Below the pieces are notes generated by a model. It searched no databases. It was not told where the DNA came from and saw nothing but the letters and a program-made list of their open reading frames with translations. Below are positions 8,590 through 16,944 of a stretch of DNA of 64,000 nucleotides, one piece after another. The first letter of the stretch is position 1. Each line of letters begins with the position of its first letter. The DNA comes from Burkholderia thailandensis E264 (GTDB lineage: Bacteria; Pseudomonadota; Gammaproteobacteria; Burkholderiales; Burkholderiaceae), in the NCBI RefSeq assembly GCF_000012365.1, contig NC_007651.1:1550001-1614000 (forward strand), given 5' to 3'. Position numbers and translations under genes: made by a program.

Positions 8590-9371
8590 TGGGAGCAACA
8601 CGTTGGCGCGCGCACACGCTGATCGAGGTGATGATCGCGATGGCGCTCGGCTTGATGATTTTGCTTGCCGCGATGACGCTCTATCGCGTGCAGCGCGCAG
8701 CCTATTCGGCGGCGGCCGATGCCGCGCGCCTGCGCGACGCGGCGCAGGCGGCGCTCGCGCTGATCTCGCAACAGATCCAGTTGGCGGGTTTCGTGCCGCT
8801 CGATGCGCTTGATGCGCGCTCTGTGCCGGGGCTGTTCGGCTGCGCTGCGGGGCGCCCCGTCGGCGCCGACGGGCAGCTTGCATGCGATTCGCTGGCAAGC
8901 GGTTCCGATGGCCTCGTCGTTCGCTATGTGGGAGACGGCGTTTCCACGTGGCCGACGGCGAGCGGGCGGGCGACGGACTGTCTCGGCCAAGGTGTCGGCG
9001 TGGCCGACGCGCAGCCGCTGATCGTCAACCGTTTCTACGCACGCGTCAGCGCATCGACGGGCGAACCTGAACTTTATTGCGAAGGCAGCGGCAGGCCCGG
9101 CATCGCGCAGCCGCTCGTCGAAGGTGTCGAGCGCTTGCGTCTGCGCTACCGGTTGCACGGCGCCGCACGGTGGATCGATGCGCAGGCCTTGTCTGCCGAC
9201 GATTGGACCGATGTGACCGCCGTTTCCGTTTGCGTGCAAGTGCGGGGCATGCGCACGGGGCGCGCGGCGCGTTACGTCGACTGCGAGGGGCGAGCGGCGA
9301 GCGCGCCGGACACTCGCGCGAGACTATCGCTTCGGCGATATGTTGCGGTCCGTAATCGAGCGGGCGCATGA
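8586..9371 (+). CDS. pilW: Minor type IV pilin, PilW-like
   Basis: 261 residues with start at 8586 overlapping pilV by ATGA. The signature is WRAHTLIEVMIAMALGLMILL, in which the usual Gly(-1)-Phe(+1) is replaced by Ala-His while Glu(+5) remains, so processing may be atypical. PilW family members are the largest pseudopilins of this set, and the sequence shows the family pattern of an AALALISQQIQLAGF helix continuation followed by a beta-rich domain with several cysteines. It is third in the operon. Confidence 0.82.
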   Translation: MMGATRWRAHTLIEVMIAMALGLMILLAAMTLYRVQRAAYSAAADAARLRDAAQAALALISQQIQLAGFVPLDALDARSVPGLFGCAAGRPVGADGQLACDSLASGSDGLVVRYVGDGVSTWPTASGRATDCLGQGVGVADAQPLIVNRFYARVSASTGEPELYCEGSGRPGIAQPLVEGVERLRLRYRLHGAARWIDAQALSADDWTDVTAVSVCVQVRGMRTGRAARYVDCEGRAASAPDTRARLSLRRYVAVRNRAGA

Positions 9372-9970
9372 TGCGCTCCATCGCCGGGCTGAATGCGGGG
9401 CGACCACGGACGGTTCCGAGGCGTTCGACGCCGCACTATGCGCCGCAGCGGCGGCGCGAGCCGCTGATGCGCGGTTCGCGGGGCATCGCGCTGCCGGGCG
9501 TGCTTGCCTTGACGGCCTCGCTCCTCGTCATGTCGCTTGCGTGGTTCGAGATCGCGACGACGGAGGTCCGGCGCACGACGAACGTCGCGAGCCGATTCAT
9601 TGCATTCCGTGCGGCGGATGCGGCGCTCGAAGCATGCGCGGACGCACTGCGGAGCGGCGCGGCGCCGTTACCATCGGCAAGCGGCGGCACGGCGCCGACG
9701 CATGAGCCGAGCGGCTGGCGGCAACCGGGTGCATTCGACGGCATCGGCGCATTCAGGCCGTACGCCGGATGGCCGGGCGCGGCGCAGGCGCCAAGTTGCT
9801 TGATCGAAGCGTGGAGGTTGCCGGCGCGCCCCGACGCGCGCGCCTACCTCGTGACCGCGCGCGGTGTGGGCGCGGCGCGCGATACGGTCGAGTGGCTGCA
9901 ATTGCAGATTGCGATCGAGAGCGGACGCGTCGAACGCCGGTGGCGCCGGGTCGTGGGCCGGCCGGCATAG
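9368..9970 (+). CDS. pilX: Minor type IV pilin, PilX-like
   Basis: 200 residues from the ATG at 9368, which overlaps pilW by ATGA like the two previous junctions. That start gives an unusually long leader of about 39 residues before GIALPGVLALTASLLVMSLA; an ATG at 9467 would give a normal 6-residue leader and may be the true start. Glu(+5) is absent, as is common in PilX/GspK-type tip pilins. The C-terminal part is WLQLQIAIESGRVERRWRRV. It is fourth in the operon. Confidence 0.75.
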   Translation: MMRSIAGLNAGRPRTVPRRSTPHYAPQRRREPLMRGSRGIALPGVLALTASLLVMSLAWFEIATTEVRRTTNVASRFIAFRAADAALEACADALRSGAAPLPSASGGTAPTHEPSGWRQPGAFDGIGAFRPYAGWPGAAQAPSCLIEAWRLPARPDARAYLVTARGVGAARDTVEWLQLQIAIESGRVERRWRRVVGRPA

Positions 9971-9987
9971 AAGGCGGAGGAACGGCG

Positions 9988-10440
9988 ATGTCGTGTATCG
10001 AACGCAGCTCGCGCTTGCGGGGCTTCACATTGATCGAAGTGGTCGTCGCGCTCGCGATCGTGGCCGTGCTCGCGGCGTTTGCCGTGCCGTCGTATCGCAG
10101 TCATGTCGAACGAGGGAACCGGCTGACCGCGATTGCCGCGCTGTATCGCGCCGCTCAATACGTGGACGCGTTCGGCGATGCGCCGCCCGCCGCATTACCG
10201 GACGGGATGAACAGGGCGCCCGATTCCGGTCGGGTTGTCTACGTGTTGCGGATCACGCTCGACGACGCGCGCGGCGGATATGCACTGGAGGCGAGTCCTG
10301 CCGCCGACGGCGCGATGCAGGGCGATAGATGCGGCGTCTATGTGCTGCACGCGGACGGCACGCGGGGGAATCGCGCGGCCGGAGGCGCCGCCTTCGATGA
10401 AGGCGTGCTGGGAGCCGATGTGTGCTGGCGAGCCAGCTAG
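9988..10440 (+). CDS. pilE: PilE-like type IV pilin (minor pilin)
   Basis: 150 residues. It has a canonical prepilin signature RGFTLIEVVVALAIVAVLAAFAVPSYRSH with Gly(-1), Phe(+1) and Glu(+5), then a short globular domain with a C-terminal cysteine pair (DRCGVYVLHADG, DVCWRAS) forming the likely D-loop. The ATG at 9988 is preceded by GGCGGAGGAAC. It closes the five-gene pseudopilin operon, where PilE/ComP-type genes usually sit; no pilY1-like adhesin gene is present in the operon. Confidence 0.82.
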   Translation: MSCIERSSRLRGFTLIEVVVALAIVAVLAAFAVPSYRSHVERGNRLTAIAALYRAAQYVDAFGDAPPAALPDGMNRAPDSGRVVYVLRITLDDARGGYALEASPAADGAMQGDRCGVYVLHADGTRGNRAAGGAAFDEGVLGADVCWRAS

Positions 10441-10522
10441 ATGTGGCGCGTCGAGAACCGGTCGCTCGACGCCGGAAACCGGACGGTCGGCGTGATCGGG
10501 TCCGCAGTCCGGCCGACAAGCG

Positions 10523-10984
10523 TCATGGGCGTGTGCGTTGCCGAGCCTCGGCGTCGGATGCGCCGTCGCTGTTCTTCGCCTGCCTCCAGATCTGGTAGGC
10601 CTCCCAAACCGCGAAGCCGACGGCGCCCCATTTGAGCGCCGGGCGTGCGCTCGCGCGCAACAGCGCGCGCACGGGCTTCGCGAGCGCGACCGACGCGAGC
10701 GAGCTCAATAGCGGATACTGGCTGACGAGCGCGCCGAGCGTCGCGTTCACGTTTCTCGCCGACTTGCCGAGCGATCCGCCCGATACCCCAGGCACGAGGA
10801 GCTTCAACCACTTGAAATGCGTGACGGACTGGCGCAGCTCGGCGCCCGCTTGCGCGAGTTCGAGGCGCTCGACGTCGGAGCGCAGGATCAGCAGTTCCTT
10901 GCGCAGCGCGCGGTACTGGGCCGCGCTCATGTGCCGCTTTTGCGAAGCGGTGTGGAATCGTTGTTCCGGAACGGAGTGACTCAT
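10523..10984 (-). CDS. DUF3318-like membrane-associated protein of unknown function
   Basis: 153 residues from the ATG at 10984; the frame extends further, overlapping the previous gene. It has a basic N-terminus, a helical stretch with a heptad look (RALRKELLILRSDVERLELAQ, residues about 27-47), a modest hydrophobic segment (about 85-108) and another near 125-138. It is the last gene of a three-gene set after a YqjE-like and a YqjD-like gene, the place occupied by YqjK-type proteins in enterics. I recognise the DUF3318 pattern but know no function. Confidence 0.7.
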   Translation of the reverse strand: MSHSVPEQRFHTASQKRHMSAAQYRALRKELLILRSDVERLELAQAGAELRQSVTHFKWLKLLVPGVSGGSLGKSARNVNATLGALVSQYPLLSSLASVALAKPVRALLRASARPALKWGAVGFAVWEAYQIWRQAKNSDGASDAEARQRTRP

Positions 10985-11033
10985 GGCGCGTCGACGAGAA
11001 ATGGGCGAGAAGAGGGAGAACGCTGCCACGCGT

Positions 11034-11423
11034 TCACGGCTTGCCGCGGAACAGCTCGCGGTCCTTTTCGAGTTCGTTCAGCGTCGCTTCGAATACGACG
11101 GGCGCGTTGCGCAATCCCGAGCGCGCTTTCAGCCAGCAGGCGAATGCGCCGAGCGCGTAGAGCGCTGTGATGGCGGCGAGCGATTGCCAGCGATAGGTAT
11201 CCCAGAACGCGATCGCGATGAGCGCCGTCAGGCTGATGAGCGCCATCGTCGCGAGCATCATCGCGGCGATCCCGAGAAAGAGCACGCCCATCAGGCGTTC
11301 CTTCTCCTCGGCGAGCTCGATGCCGACGAGTTCGAGCCGGGTCTGCAGGAGAGCGAACACCGAGCCGAGCAGGCGGCGCAGCGGTCCGTGCCCGGACTGG
11401 TGCGATGAAGTTTCTGTCGTCAT
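11034..11423 (-). CDS. YqjE-like phage-holin-family membrane protein
   Basis: 129 residues from the ATG at 11423. Pattern: an amphipathic N-terminal helix with LLQTRLELVGIELAEEKERL (about 26-45), then two membrane helices (about 47-70 and 78-97), then a charged C-terminal tail NELEKDRELFRGKP. This is the layout of the PF07332 holin superfamily III / YqjE family. These proteins are not lytic in known chromosomal cases and accompany YqjD, a membrane-anchored ribosome-binding protein. It lies between the DUF3318 and DUF883 genes on the same strand. Confidence 0.82.
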   Translation of the reverse strand: MTTETSSHQSGHGPLRRLLGSVFALLQTRLELVGIELAEEKERLMGVLFLGIAAMMLATMALISLTALIAIAFWDTYRWQSLAAITALYALGAFACWLKARSGLRNAPVVFEATLNELEKDRELFRGKP

Positions 11424-11550
11424 GGAAGAGGCGCTTGCGCGCGAAGAGCGGCCGGTACCGCAACGGACCGGAGCGGGCCGAAGCACATGGCCCCGGCCGT
11501 CGCGCGGAGGCGGCCGGGCCGGGGGCTGTCTCTCGCGGTGGCGAGCCGCG

Positions 11551-11853
11551 TTACTTGCGATTGATCAGAAGGCCGATCAGCACGCCGACGCCAGCCGCGA
11601 CGCCGATCGACGTCCACGGGTGCTCGTGCACGTAATCGTCGGTGGCGCGTGCCGCCTTCTTGCCCTTCTCGACGACGACCACCTGAACGTCGGCTGCCTT
11701 CTCCTTCGCCTGTTTCAGACGCGCGAGCGCTTTCTCGCGCAGCTCGGTCGCACGGTCGCCCGTGCTGCTCGCGGCCTGCTTCAGCAGGTCTTCCGCGTCC
11801 GCGAGAACAGTTTTGATATCCGACATCAGTTTCTCCTTGTTGACTTCAGACAT
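11551..11853 (-). CDS. YqjD/ElaB-like (DUF883) membrane-anchored ribosome-associated protein
   Basis: 100 residues from the ATG at 11853. An all-helical, charged N-terminal region (about 1-70, KTVLADAEDLLKQAASSTGDRATELREKA) ends in the family's C-terminal anchor HEHPWTSIGVAAGVGVLIGL near residues 77-97. E. coli YqjD binds stationary-phase ribosomes and anchors them at the inner membrane. It is the first gene of the three-gene set; downstream are the YqjE-like and DUF3318 genes. Confidence 0.88.
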   Translation of the reverse strand: MSEVNKEKLMSDIKTVLADAEDLLKQAASSTGDRATELREKALARLKQAKEKAADVQVVVVEKGKKAARATDDYVHEHPWTSIGVAAGVGVLIGLLINRK

Positions 11854-12183
11854 TGCGACTCCCTTCTTGCCGAGGCGGGTTGTGCTACGGACATCGTAGC
11901 GAAACCCGTGCCTGCGCGCGGGTGCGGCGGCACGGCACGCAGGCAGCGCAAGATCGCGCTTGAGTAGCATGATGGTAAACGACTTGTCGAGACAATAGAG
12001 AGCCGTTCCGGAACGAAAAAGTTTCCAGGATTGTCAAATCGCACCCGGCGAAAATGATAAAAAGGCATGAATATCTGACGGAATAATCGTTCGCGCCGGC
12101 CGCGGGATCACTTAAGCTTAAAGCTTGTCCGGATGCGTTCTGTATTCGGGCGCCCAACCCATGCAAGTTCAAGGAGCTGCAAC
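11854..12183. other. Divergent intergenic region, DUF883 gene / peroxiredoxin
   Basis: 330 bases with no gene. The right half is AT-richer (12000-12130) and includes AAGCTTAAAGCTT (12113-12125) and, close to the peroxiredoxin, a good ribosome site AAGGAG at 12171-12176. Promoters for both flanking genes must lie here; I could not fix -35/-10 boxes with confidence. Confidence 0.5.
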
Positions 12184-12822
12184 ATGAGTCTACGTCTTGG
12201 CGACATCGCGCCGGATTTCGAGCAGGATTCGAGCCTCGGCCGCGTCAAATTCCATGAATGGCTTGGCAACAGTTGGGGCGTCCTGTTCTCGCATCCGGCC
12301 GACTACACGCCCGTGTGCACGACGGAGCTCGGCCTGACCGCGAAGCTCAAGGGCGAATTCGAGAAGCGCAACGTGAAGGTGATCGCGCTGTCGGTCGACA
12401 GCGTGGAGTCGCACAAGGGCTGGATCGACGACATCAACGACACGCAGGCGACGAGCGTCGGCTTTCCGATCATCGCCGACGGCGACCGCAAGGTTTCGGA
12501 ACTCTACGACATGATCCATCCGAACGCGAACGAGACGCTGACCGTGCGTTCGCTGTTCGTGATCGATCCGAACAAGAAGGTGCGCCTCATCATCACCTAC
12601 CCGGCGAGCACCGGCCGCAACTTCGACGAAGTGCTGCGCGTCATCGATTCGCTGCAGTTGACCGACAACTACAAGGTCGCGACGCCCGGCAACTGGAAGG
12701 ACGGCGACGATGTCGTGATCGTGCCGTCCCTGCAGGATCCGGAAGAACTGAAGCAACGCTTCCCGAAGGGCTTCAAGGCTGTGCGTCCGTACCTGCGCCT
12801 GACGCCGCAGCCGAACAAGTAA
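12184..12822 (+). CDS. 1-Cys peroxiredoxin (Prx6 type)
   Basis: 212 residues. The peroxidatic cysteine is Cys45 in SHPADYTPVCTTELG, the Prx6-type motif; the Prx6 C-terminal extension with VATPGNWKDGDDVVIVP and the final RPYLRLTPQP is complete. There is no resolving cysteine of the AhpC type. Role: reduction of hydrogen peroxide and alkyl hydroperoxides in the cytoplasm. It is a single-gene unit ended by a strong terminator. Confidence 0.93.
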   Translation: MSLRLGDIAPDFEQDSSLGRVKFHEWLGNSWGVLFSHPADYTPVCTTELGLTAKLKGEFEKRNVKVIALSVDSVESHKGWIDDINDTQATSVGFPIIADGDRKVSELYDMIHPNANETLTVRSLFVIDPNKKVRLIITYPASTGRNFDEVLRVIDSLQLTDNYKVATPGNWKDGDDVVIVPSLQDPEELKQRFPKGFKAVRPYLRLTPQPNK

Positions 12823-12868
12823 GCGGTTTGCGCGCCGCGCATCGGCGCGTCACGAAGGTCATATGACG

Positions 12869-12900
12869 AAAAAGCCCCGGCGATCATGCCGGGGCTTTTT
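12869..12900 (+). terminator. Rho-independent terminator after the peroxiredoxin
   Basis: AAGCCCCGGC and GCCGGGGCTT flank a short loop, with an A-run on the left and a T-run on the right (to 12900). It therefore can terminate in both directions and may also end the gcdH transcript arriving on the minus strand. Confidence 0.93.
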
Positions 12901-13037
12901 CGTTTGCTGCGCCGCTTCGGCGGCGCGGGCGCATCCGCGCACGGGTGCCGCGCGTCGTCCGCGCGGCCGCGCCGGCTCTGGCTCGGCGCGTTGGCGAAGA
13001 GAACGCCGGTGCCGCATCCGCGCGACGTTCGCAAAAC

Positions 13038-14225
13038 TCAGAAGAACGCCTGAATTCCCGTTTGCGCGCGGCCGAGGATCAGCGCGTGGATGTCGTGCGT
13101 GCCTTCGTACGTGTTCACCACTTCGAGGTTCACGAGGTGGCGCGCGACGCCGAATTCGTCCGAGATGCCGTTGCCGCCCAGCATGTCGCGGGCGAGGCGG
13201 GCGATGTCGAGCGCCTTGCCGCACGAATTGCGCTTCATGATCGACGTGATCTCGACGGCGGCGGTGCATTCGTCCTTCATCCGGCCGAGCCGCAGCACGC
13301 CCTGCAGGCCGAGCGTGATCTCGGTCTGCATGTCCGCGAGCTTCTTCTGGATCAACTGGTTCGCGGCGAGCGGACGGCCGAACTGCTTGCGATCGAGCAC
13401 GTACTGGCGCGCCGTGTGCCAGCACGACTCCGCCGCGCCGAGCGCGCCCCACGCGATCCCGTAGCGCGCCGAGTTCAGGCACGTGAACGGCCCGCGCAGG
13501 CCCTTTACGTTCGGCAGGATGTTCTCTTCGGGGACGAACACTTCGTCGAGCACGATCTCGCCCGTGATCGACGCGCGCAGGCCCACCTTGCCGTGGATCG
13601 CCGGCGCCGACAGGCCCTTCCAGCCCTTCTCGAGGATGAAGCCGCGAATCTCGTCGCGCCCGTCCTCGTCGAGCTTCGCCCAGACGACGAACACGTCGGC
13701 GATCGGCGAATTCGTGATCCACATCTTCGAGCCCGACAGCGCGTAGCCGCCCGGCACCTTCTTCGCGCGCGTGACCATGCTGCCCGGATCGGAGCCGTGG
13801 TTCGGCTCGGTCAGGCCGAAGCAGCCGATCCACTCGCCCGTCGCGAGCTTCGGCAGGTACTTTTCCTTCTGCGCGTCGGAGCCGAATTCGAAGATCGGCA
13901 CCATCACGAGCGACGACTGCACCGACATCATCGACCGGTATCCCGAATCGACGCGCTCGACCTCGCGCGCGATGAGCCCATAGCTCACGTAGCTCAAGCC
14001 GGGGCCGCCGTACGCCTCGGGAATCGTCGGGCCGAGGAGGCCGACCTCGCCCATTTCGCGGAAGATCGCCGCATCCGTGGTCTCGTGGCGGAACGCTTCC
14101 GTCACGCGCGGCGCGAGCTTGCCCTGCGCGTAAGCGTTCGCGGCGTCGCGCACGATGCGCTCGTCGTCGCTGAGCTGCAGGTCGAGCAGCAGCGGATCGT
14201 CCCAATGGAAGGTTGCGGCAGCCAT
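13038..14225 (-). CDS. gcdH: Glutaryl-CoA dehydrogenase
   Basis: 395 residues from the ATG at 14225, which has a GAGGAG ribosome site; the open frame continues 18 codons upstream into the operator region. Acyl-CoA dehydrogenase fold: N-terminal helical domain, middle FAD/substrate motifs ([34 protein letters not shown]) and the C-terminal helical domain with the catalytic base Glu in [16 protein letters not shown]. These are signatures of GcdH, which oxidatively decarboxylates glutaryl-CoA to crotonyl-CoA in lysine and tryptophan degradation. It is divergent from an IclR regulator with a shared 76-base operator region. Confidence 0.93.
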   Translation of the reverse strand: MAAATFHWDDPLLLDLQLSDDERIVRDAANAYAQGKLAPRVTEAFRHETTDAAIFREMGEVGLLGPTIPEAYGGPGLSYVSYGLIAREVERVDSGYRSMMSVQSSLVMVPIFEFGSDAQKEKYLPKLATGEWIGCFGLTEPNHGSDPGSMVTRAKKVPGGYALSGSKMWITNSPIADVFVVWAKLDEDGRDEIRGFILEKGWKGLSAPAIHGKVGLRASITGEIVLDEVFVPEENILPNVKGLRGPFTCLNSARYGIAWGALGAAESCWHTARQYVLDRKQFGRPLAANQLIQKKLADMQTEITLGLQGVLRLGRMKDECTAAVEITSIMKRNSCGKALDIARLARDMLGGNGISDEFGVARHLVNLEVVNTYEGTHDIHALILGRAQTGIQAFF

Positions 14226-14241
14226 CTCGTCATCTCCTCGC

Positions 14242-14270
14242 TTGACTGTAGTTCCGCTATGCGGAACAAT
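14242..14270 (+). promoter_or_regulatory. Promoter of the iclR-family gene
   Basis: TTGACT at 14242-14247 and AACAAT at 14265-14270 are 17 bases apart. The operator palindrome fills the spacer, so binding there would block RNA polymerase; autorepression is expected. Confidence 0.55.
14251..14267. promoter_or_regulatory. IclR-type operator palindrome between gcdH and iclR
   Basis: GTTCCGCTATGCGGAAC is a perfect 7-3-7 inverted repeat. TTCCGC-N3-GCGGAA is the classical half-site arrangement for IclR-family regulators. Its place between the two divergent starts suggests control of both genes. Confidence 0.8.
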
Positions 14271-14301
14271 GTTTTGCAAATTGGCCCCAGTGTATCACCG
14301 C

Positions 14302-15093
14302 ATGAATTTTTCGACCATCGATGCCGACACGCTCGACGAACGCAAGTTCGTCGTCGCCCTCGCCAGGGGGCTCGATCTGTTGCGCGCGTTCCGGCCAGGC
14401 GAAACGATGCTCGGCAATCGCGACTTCGTCGAGCGCACCGGGCTGCCGAAGGCGACCGTCAACCGGCTCGCGTACACGCTCACTGTGCTCGGCTATCTGC
14501 GTTACGACGACGCGCTCGGCAAGTACGCGCTCGATGCCGGCGTGCTGTCGCTCGGCTACGCGCTGCTCGCGGGCTCGGACACGCTCGCGCTCGCGCGGCC
14601 GCACATGCAGGCGCTCGCGCGCGAGATCGGCGCGGCGGTGTCGCTCGGCTGCCGCGACGGTCTCGACATGATTTACCTGGAGACGATCCGCAGCGAGACG
14701 GCGCTCACGCTCGGGCTCGCATCGGGGTCGCGGCTGTCGATGCTGACGAGCTCGATGGGGCGTGCGTATCTCGCCGTACAGCCGCCCGACGCGCGCGCGG
14801 CGCTCCTTGCCGAGCTGCGCAGGACGGCGGGGAAGGGGCGGGCGGGGGCGGCGCTTGTCGAGGCGGCGGAGCGGGCGGTCGACGCATTCACCGTCGACGG
14901 CTGTTGCTACTCGTTTCGCGACTGGCACGACGACGTGAACGCGGCAGCCGTGCCGTTTCGCGAACCGCGCGAAGGGCGCCGGCTGATTCTCAGTTGTAGC
15001 GGGCCGGCGTCGTCGATGGGCGAGGAGGTGTTCCGCAACCGGATCGGCCCGAAGCTGAAGGCGCTCGCTCGACGGCTCGGGGAGCTGGGCTGA
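14302..15093 (+). CDS. IclR-family regulator, likely of gcdH
   Basis: 263 residues. An N-terminal winged helix-turn-helix (about 20-85, FVERTGLPKATVNRLAYTLTVLGYL) is followed by an IclR effector domain (about 95-260, GLDMIYLETIRSETALTLGL, GRAYLAV, and the C-terminal CYSFRDWHDDVNAAAVPF motif). The start at 14302 gives the usual short N-terminus. Divergent position and the operator palindrome point to gcdH and itself as targets. The effector is unknown; glutarate or glutaryl-CoA would be a guess. Confidence 0.88.
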   Translation: MNFSTIDADTLDERKFVVALARGLDLLRAFRPGETMLGNRDFVERTGLPKATVNRLAYTLTVLGYLRYDDALGKYALDAGVLSLGYALLAGSDTLALARPHMQALAREIGAAVSLGCRDGLDMIYLETIRSETALTLGLASGSRLSMLTSSMGRAYLAVQPPDARAALLAELRRTAGKGRAGAALVEAAERAVDAFTVDGCCYSFRDWHDDVNAAAVPFREPREGRRLILSCSGPASSMGEEVFRNRIGPKLKALARRLGELG

Positions 15094-15299
15094 GCGGGCG
15101 CGCGAGCGCCGCTCGCGGGGCCGCGCTTCGCCGCCGCTTCGCCGCCGTAATTCGATGCCGCGCATGGGCGGCGCGGCCATCTTTGTCCGCTTCGACGTCG
15201 CTTGTCGCGACGCAAGGCCGCGGGCGACCGCGCCCGGTTGTATCGTAGATGCCGTTTTCCATCGCAGCATGCCTATGCCACGTGAACAGGAGGTTCGCG

Positions 15300-15707
15300 A
15301 TGTCGAGCTCGGAATGGCTGGAAGGCGGGTGCGCGTGTGGCGCGATTCGATACCGGATCGCCGGCACGCCGGACGACGCGGGATTCTGTCATTGCCGGCT
15401 GTGTCAGCGGACGACGGGCGCCGCCGTGCTCGCGTGGGCGACGGTGCCGATCGGTGCCCTCGAGTACGTGAAGGGCGAGCCGCGCGTGTTCGCGTCGAGC
15501 GCATGGGGCGAGCGGCGCTTCTGCGCGCAGTGCGGCGCGCAGCTCGAATACCGGCGCTCGGCCGCGCCTTCGACGGTCGAGGTCAATTACGCGACGCTCG
15601 ACGACCCGTCGGCGATCGTGCCGAAAGCGCATACGTGGTACGCGAGCCGCATTCCCGGCCTCGCAGTGGCGGGCGGTTTGCCGGTGCGCGACGATGGCGA
15701 CCACTGA
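15300..15707 (+). CDS. GFA-family (CENP-V/GFA) zinc protein
   Basis: 135 residues with an AGGAGG ribosome site before the ATG at 15300. The Mss4-like fold metal ligands are visible: CAC (11-13), CHC..C (30-35) and C..C (75-78), with GGCACGAIRYRI and FCAQCGAQL as family signatures. Proteins of this family are named after glutathione-dependent formaldehyde-activating enzyme, but most have no proven reaction. It stands alone between the IclR gene and the EAL gene. Confidence 0.88.
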   Translation: MSSSEWLEGGCACGAIRYRIAGTPDDAGFCHCRLCQRTTGAAVLAWATVPIGALEYVKGEPRVFASSAWGERRFCAQCGAQLEYRRSAAPSTVEVNYATLDDPSAIVPKAHTWYASRIPGLAVAGGLPVRDDGDH

Positions 15708-15878
15708 GCCGGCGCCGCGCTTGAACCGGCATCGCGCGAGCGCGGCCGGGCGATGATGATCGGGCGCGAGGCTTGCGAACTGCGTTGCGGCGCACGAGTG
15801 GCGCGTGTTTCGCGCGCGCGGGCGGGGATGTGTCGCTCGCGCCCTGCGGCGCGGCTGCCGGGCATCGCCCGAACTCCG

Positions 15879-16685
15879 TCAGACCGCGGCGGGTTGCGAG
15901 AACACCGGCCCCTGCACGAGCCGCACGTCGTACTGACGCAGTAGCTCGAACTGCGTCTCGTCGACGACGCGATCGAAGATGAGCGGAATGCGCACGCGCT
16001 GCGCATAGCCGACGAGCGCCTTCACCATCCCTTCCCGCAGCGCGATCGCGGCGTCCATCTTGATGTAGTCGGGCCGCGCCATGTCCGATTCGACGGCAAG
16101 GATGCGCCCCGGATCGGGCAGCTTGTCCGCGACCTTGAAGCCGTAATGCTGATAGCTCTTCGTCAGATAGCCGAGAAACGTCTTGTGCGCGACGGCCGCC
16201 GCCGGCAGCTCGATCACGACGCGCTCGGGCGGCAGCCCGAACCCCTTGAGCACGGTCGAGAAGTGCTTGCCGTGGTCGTACTTGACGCTCTTCAGCAGCC
16301 GCTCGTGCACGCGCAGGAACAGCAGGCCGTGCCGCTGCGCGCCGAAGAAGTTGATCGCATGCAGGCTGCGCGCGAGCCGGTCGAGCGCGACGAGCTCCTG
16401 ATCGTCGGCGACGGCGTCGATCGGATCGAACGGCGCGCCGCCCGCGTGCGTGAGCGCCTGGAAGCCGAGTTCGTCGCCGTAGCGCTCGATCGCGTCCGAC
16501 AGCGATGTCGATTGCGGCGCGCCTGGCATCGACACGTCGTAGATCGGCTCGTAGACGCTCTCCAGCTTCCGATCGCGCAGATGCGCATACGCGCCTTGCA
16601 CGCCGTCTTCGAGCGCGAGGTGGTCGCAAAGGAACGGAAGCTTGCCCGCGCGGGCGACGAGCTCGGGAATGGTGGGCGGAACCAT
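15879..16685 (-). CDS. Degenerate EAL-domain protein
   Basis: 268 residues from the ATG at 16685, which has a GGAG ribosome site; an in-frame ATG at 16778 would add 31 residues. The fold outline of an EAL domain is clear (ESVYEPIYDV, RHGLLFLRVHERLL, PDYIKMD, LVQGPVFSQP), but catalytic motifs have decayed: the EAL triad reads QAL at 76-78, DDFGTG is replaced by ADKLPDPG, and the loop-6/EGVE region reads FDRVVDE. It is therefore unlikely to hydrolyse c-di-GMP and may be a ligand sensor or protein-interaction module. No GGDEF or membrane segment is present. Upstream, 16686-16944 holds two AT-rich patches but no clear operator. Confidence 0.82.
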   Translation of the reverse strand: MVPPTIPELVARAGKLPFLCDHLALEDGVQGAYAHLRDRKLESVYEPIYDVSMPGAPQSTSLSDAIERYGDELGFQALTHAGGAPFDPIDAVADDQELVALDRLARSLHAINFFGAQRHGLLFLRVHERLLKSVKYDHGKHFSTVLKGFGLPPERVVIELPAAAVAHKTFLGYLTKSYQHYGFKVADKLPDPGRILAVESDMARPDYIKMDAAIALREGMVKALVGYAQRVRIPLIFDRVVDETQFELLRQYDVRLVQGPVFSQPAAV

Positions 16686-16944
16686 GGACTCCGGAAGGAA
16701 GAAAGGCGGCCGAAACGGCCGCCGTATATGAACGATAGTAGCAGCGCCGCGCGCGATTGGCTCGCGTGAGTTGCTCATATCGATATCGGTTCCGCGCGAT
16801 CGATTAGGGTATACGTTGATTTCACTAATCGTAATTGGTTTTACCATTCGTAAATCGTGATGTTGACGCAGATCAAGCAATCACGCGCGCCGCTTGTCCG
16901 GCGAAAGCGGCGCGCATCCCTCAATACGGAGCAAGGAGCGACAG

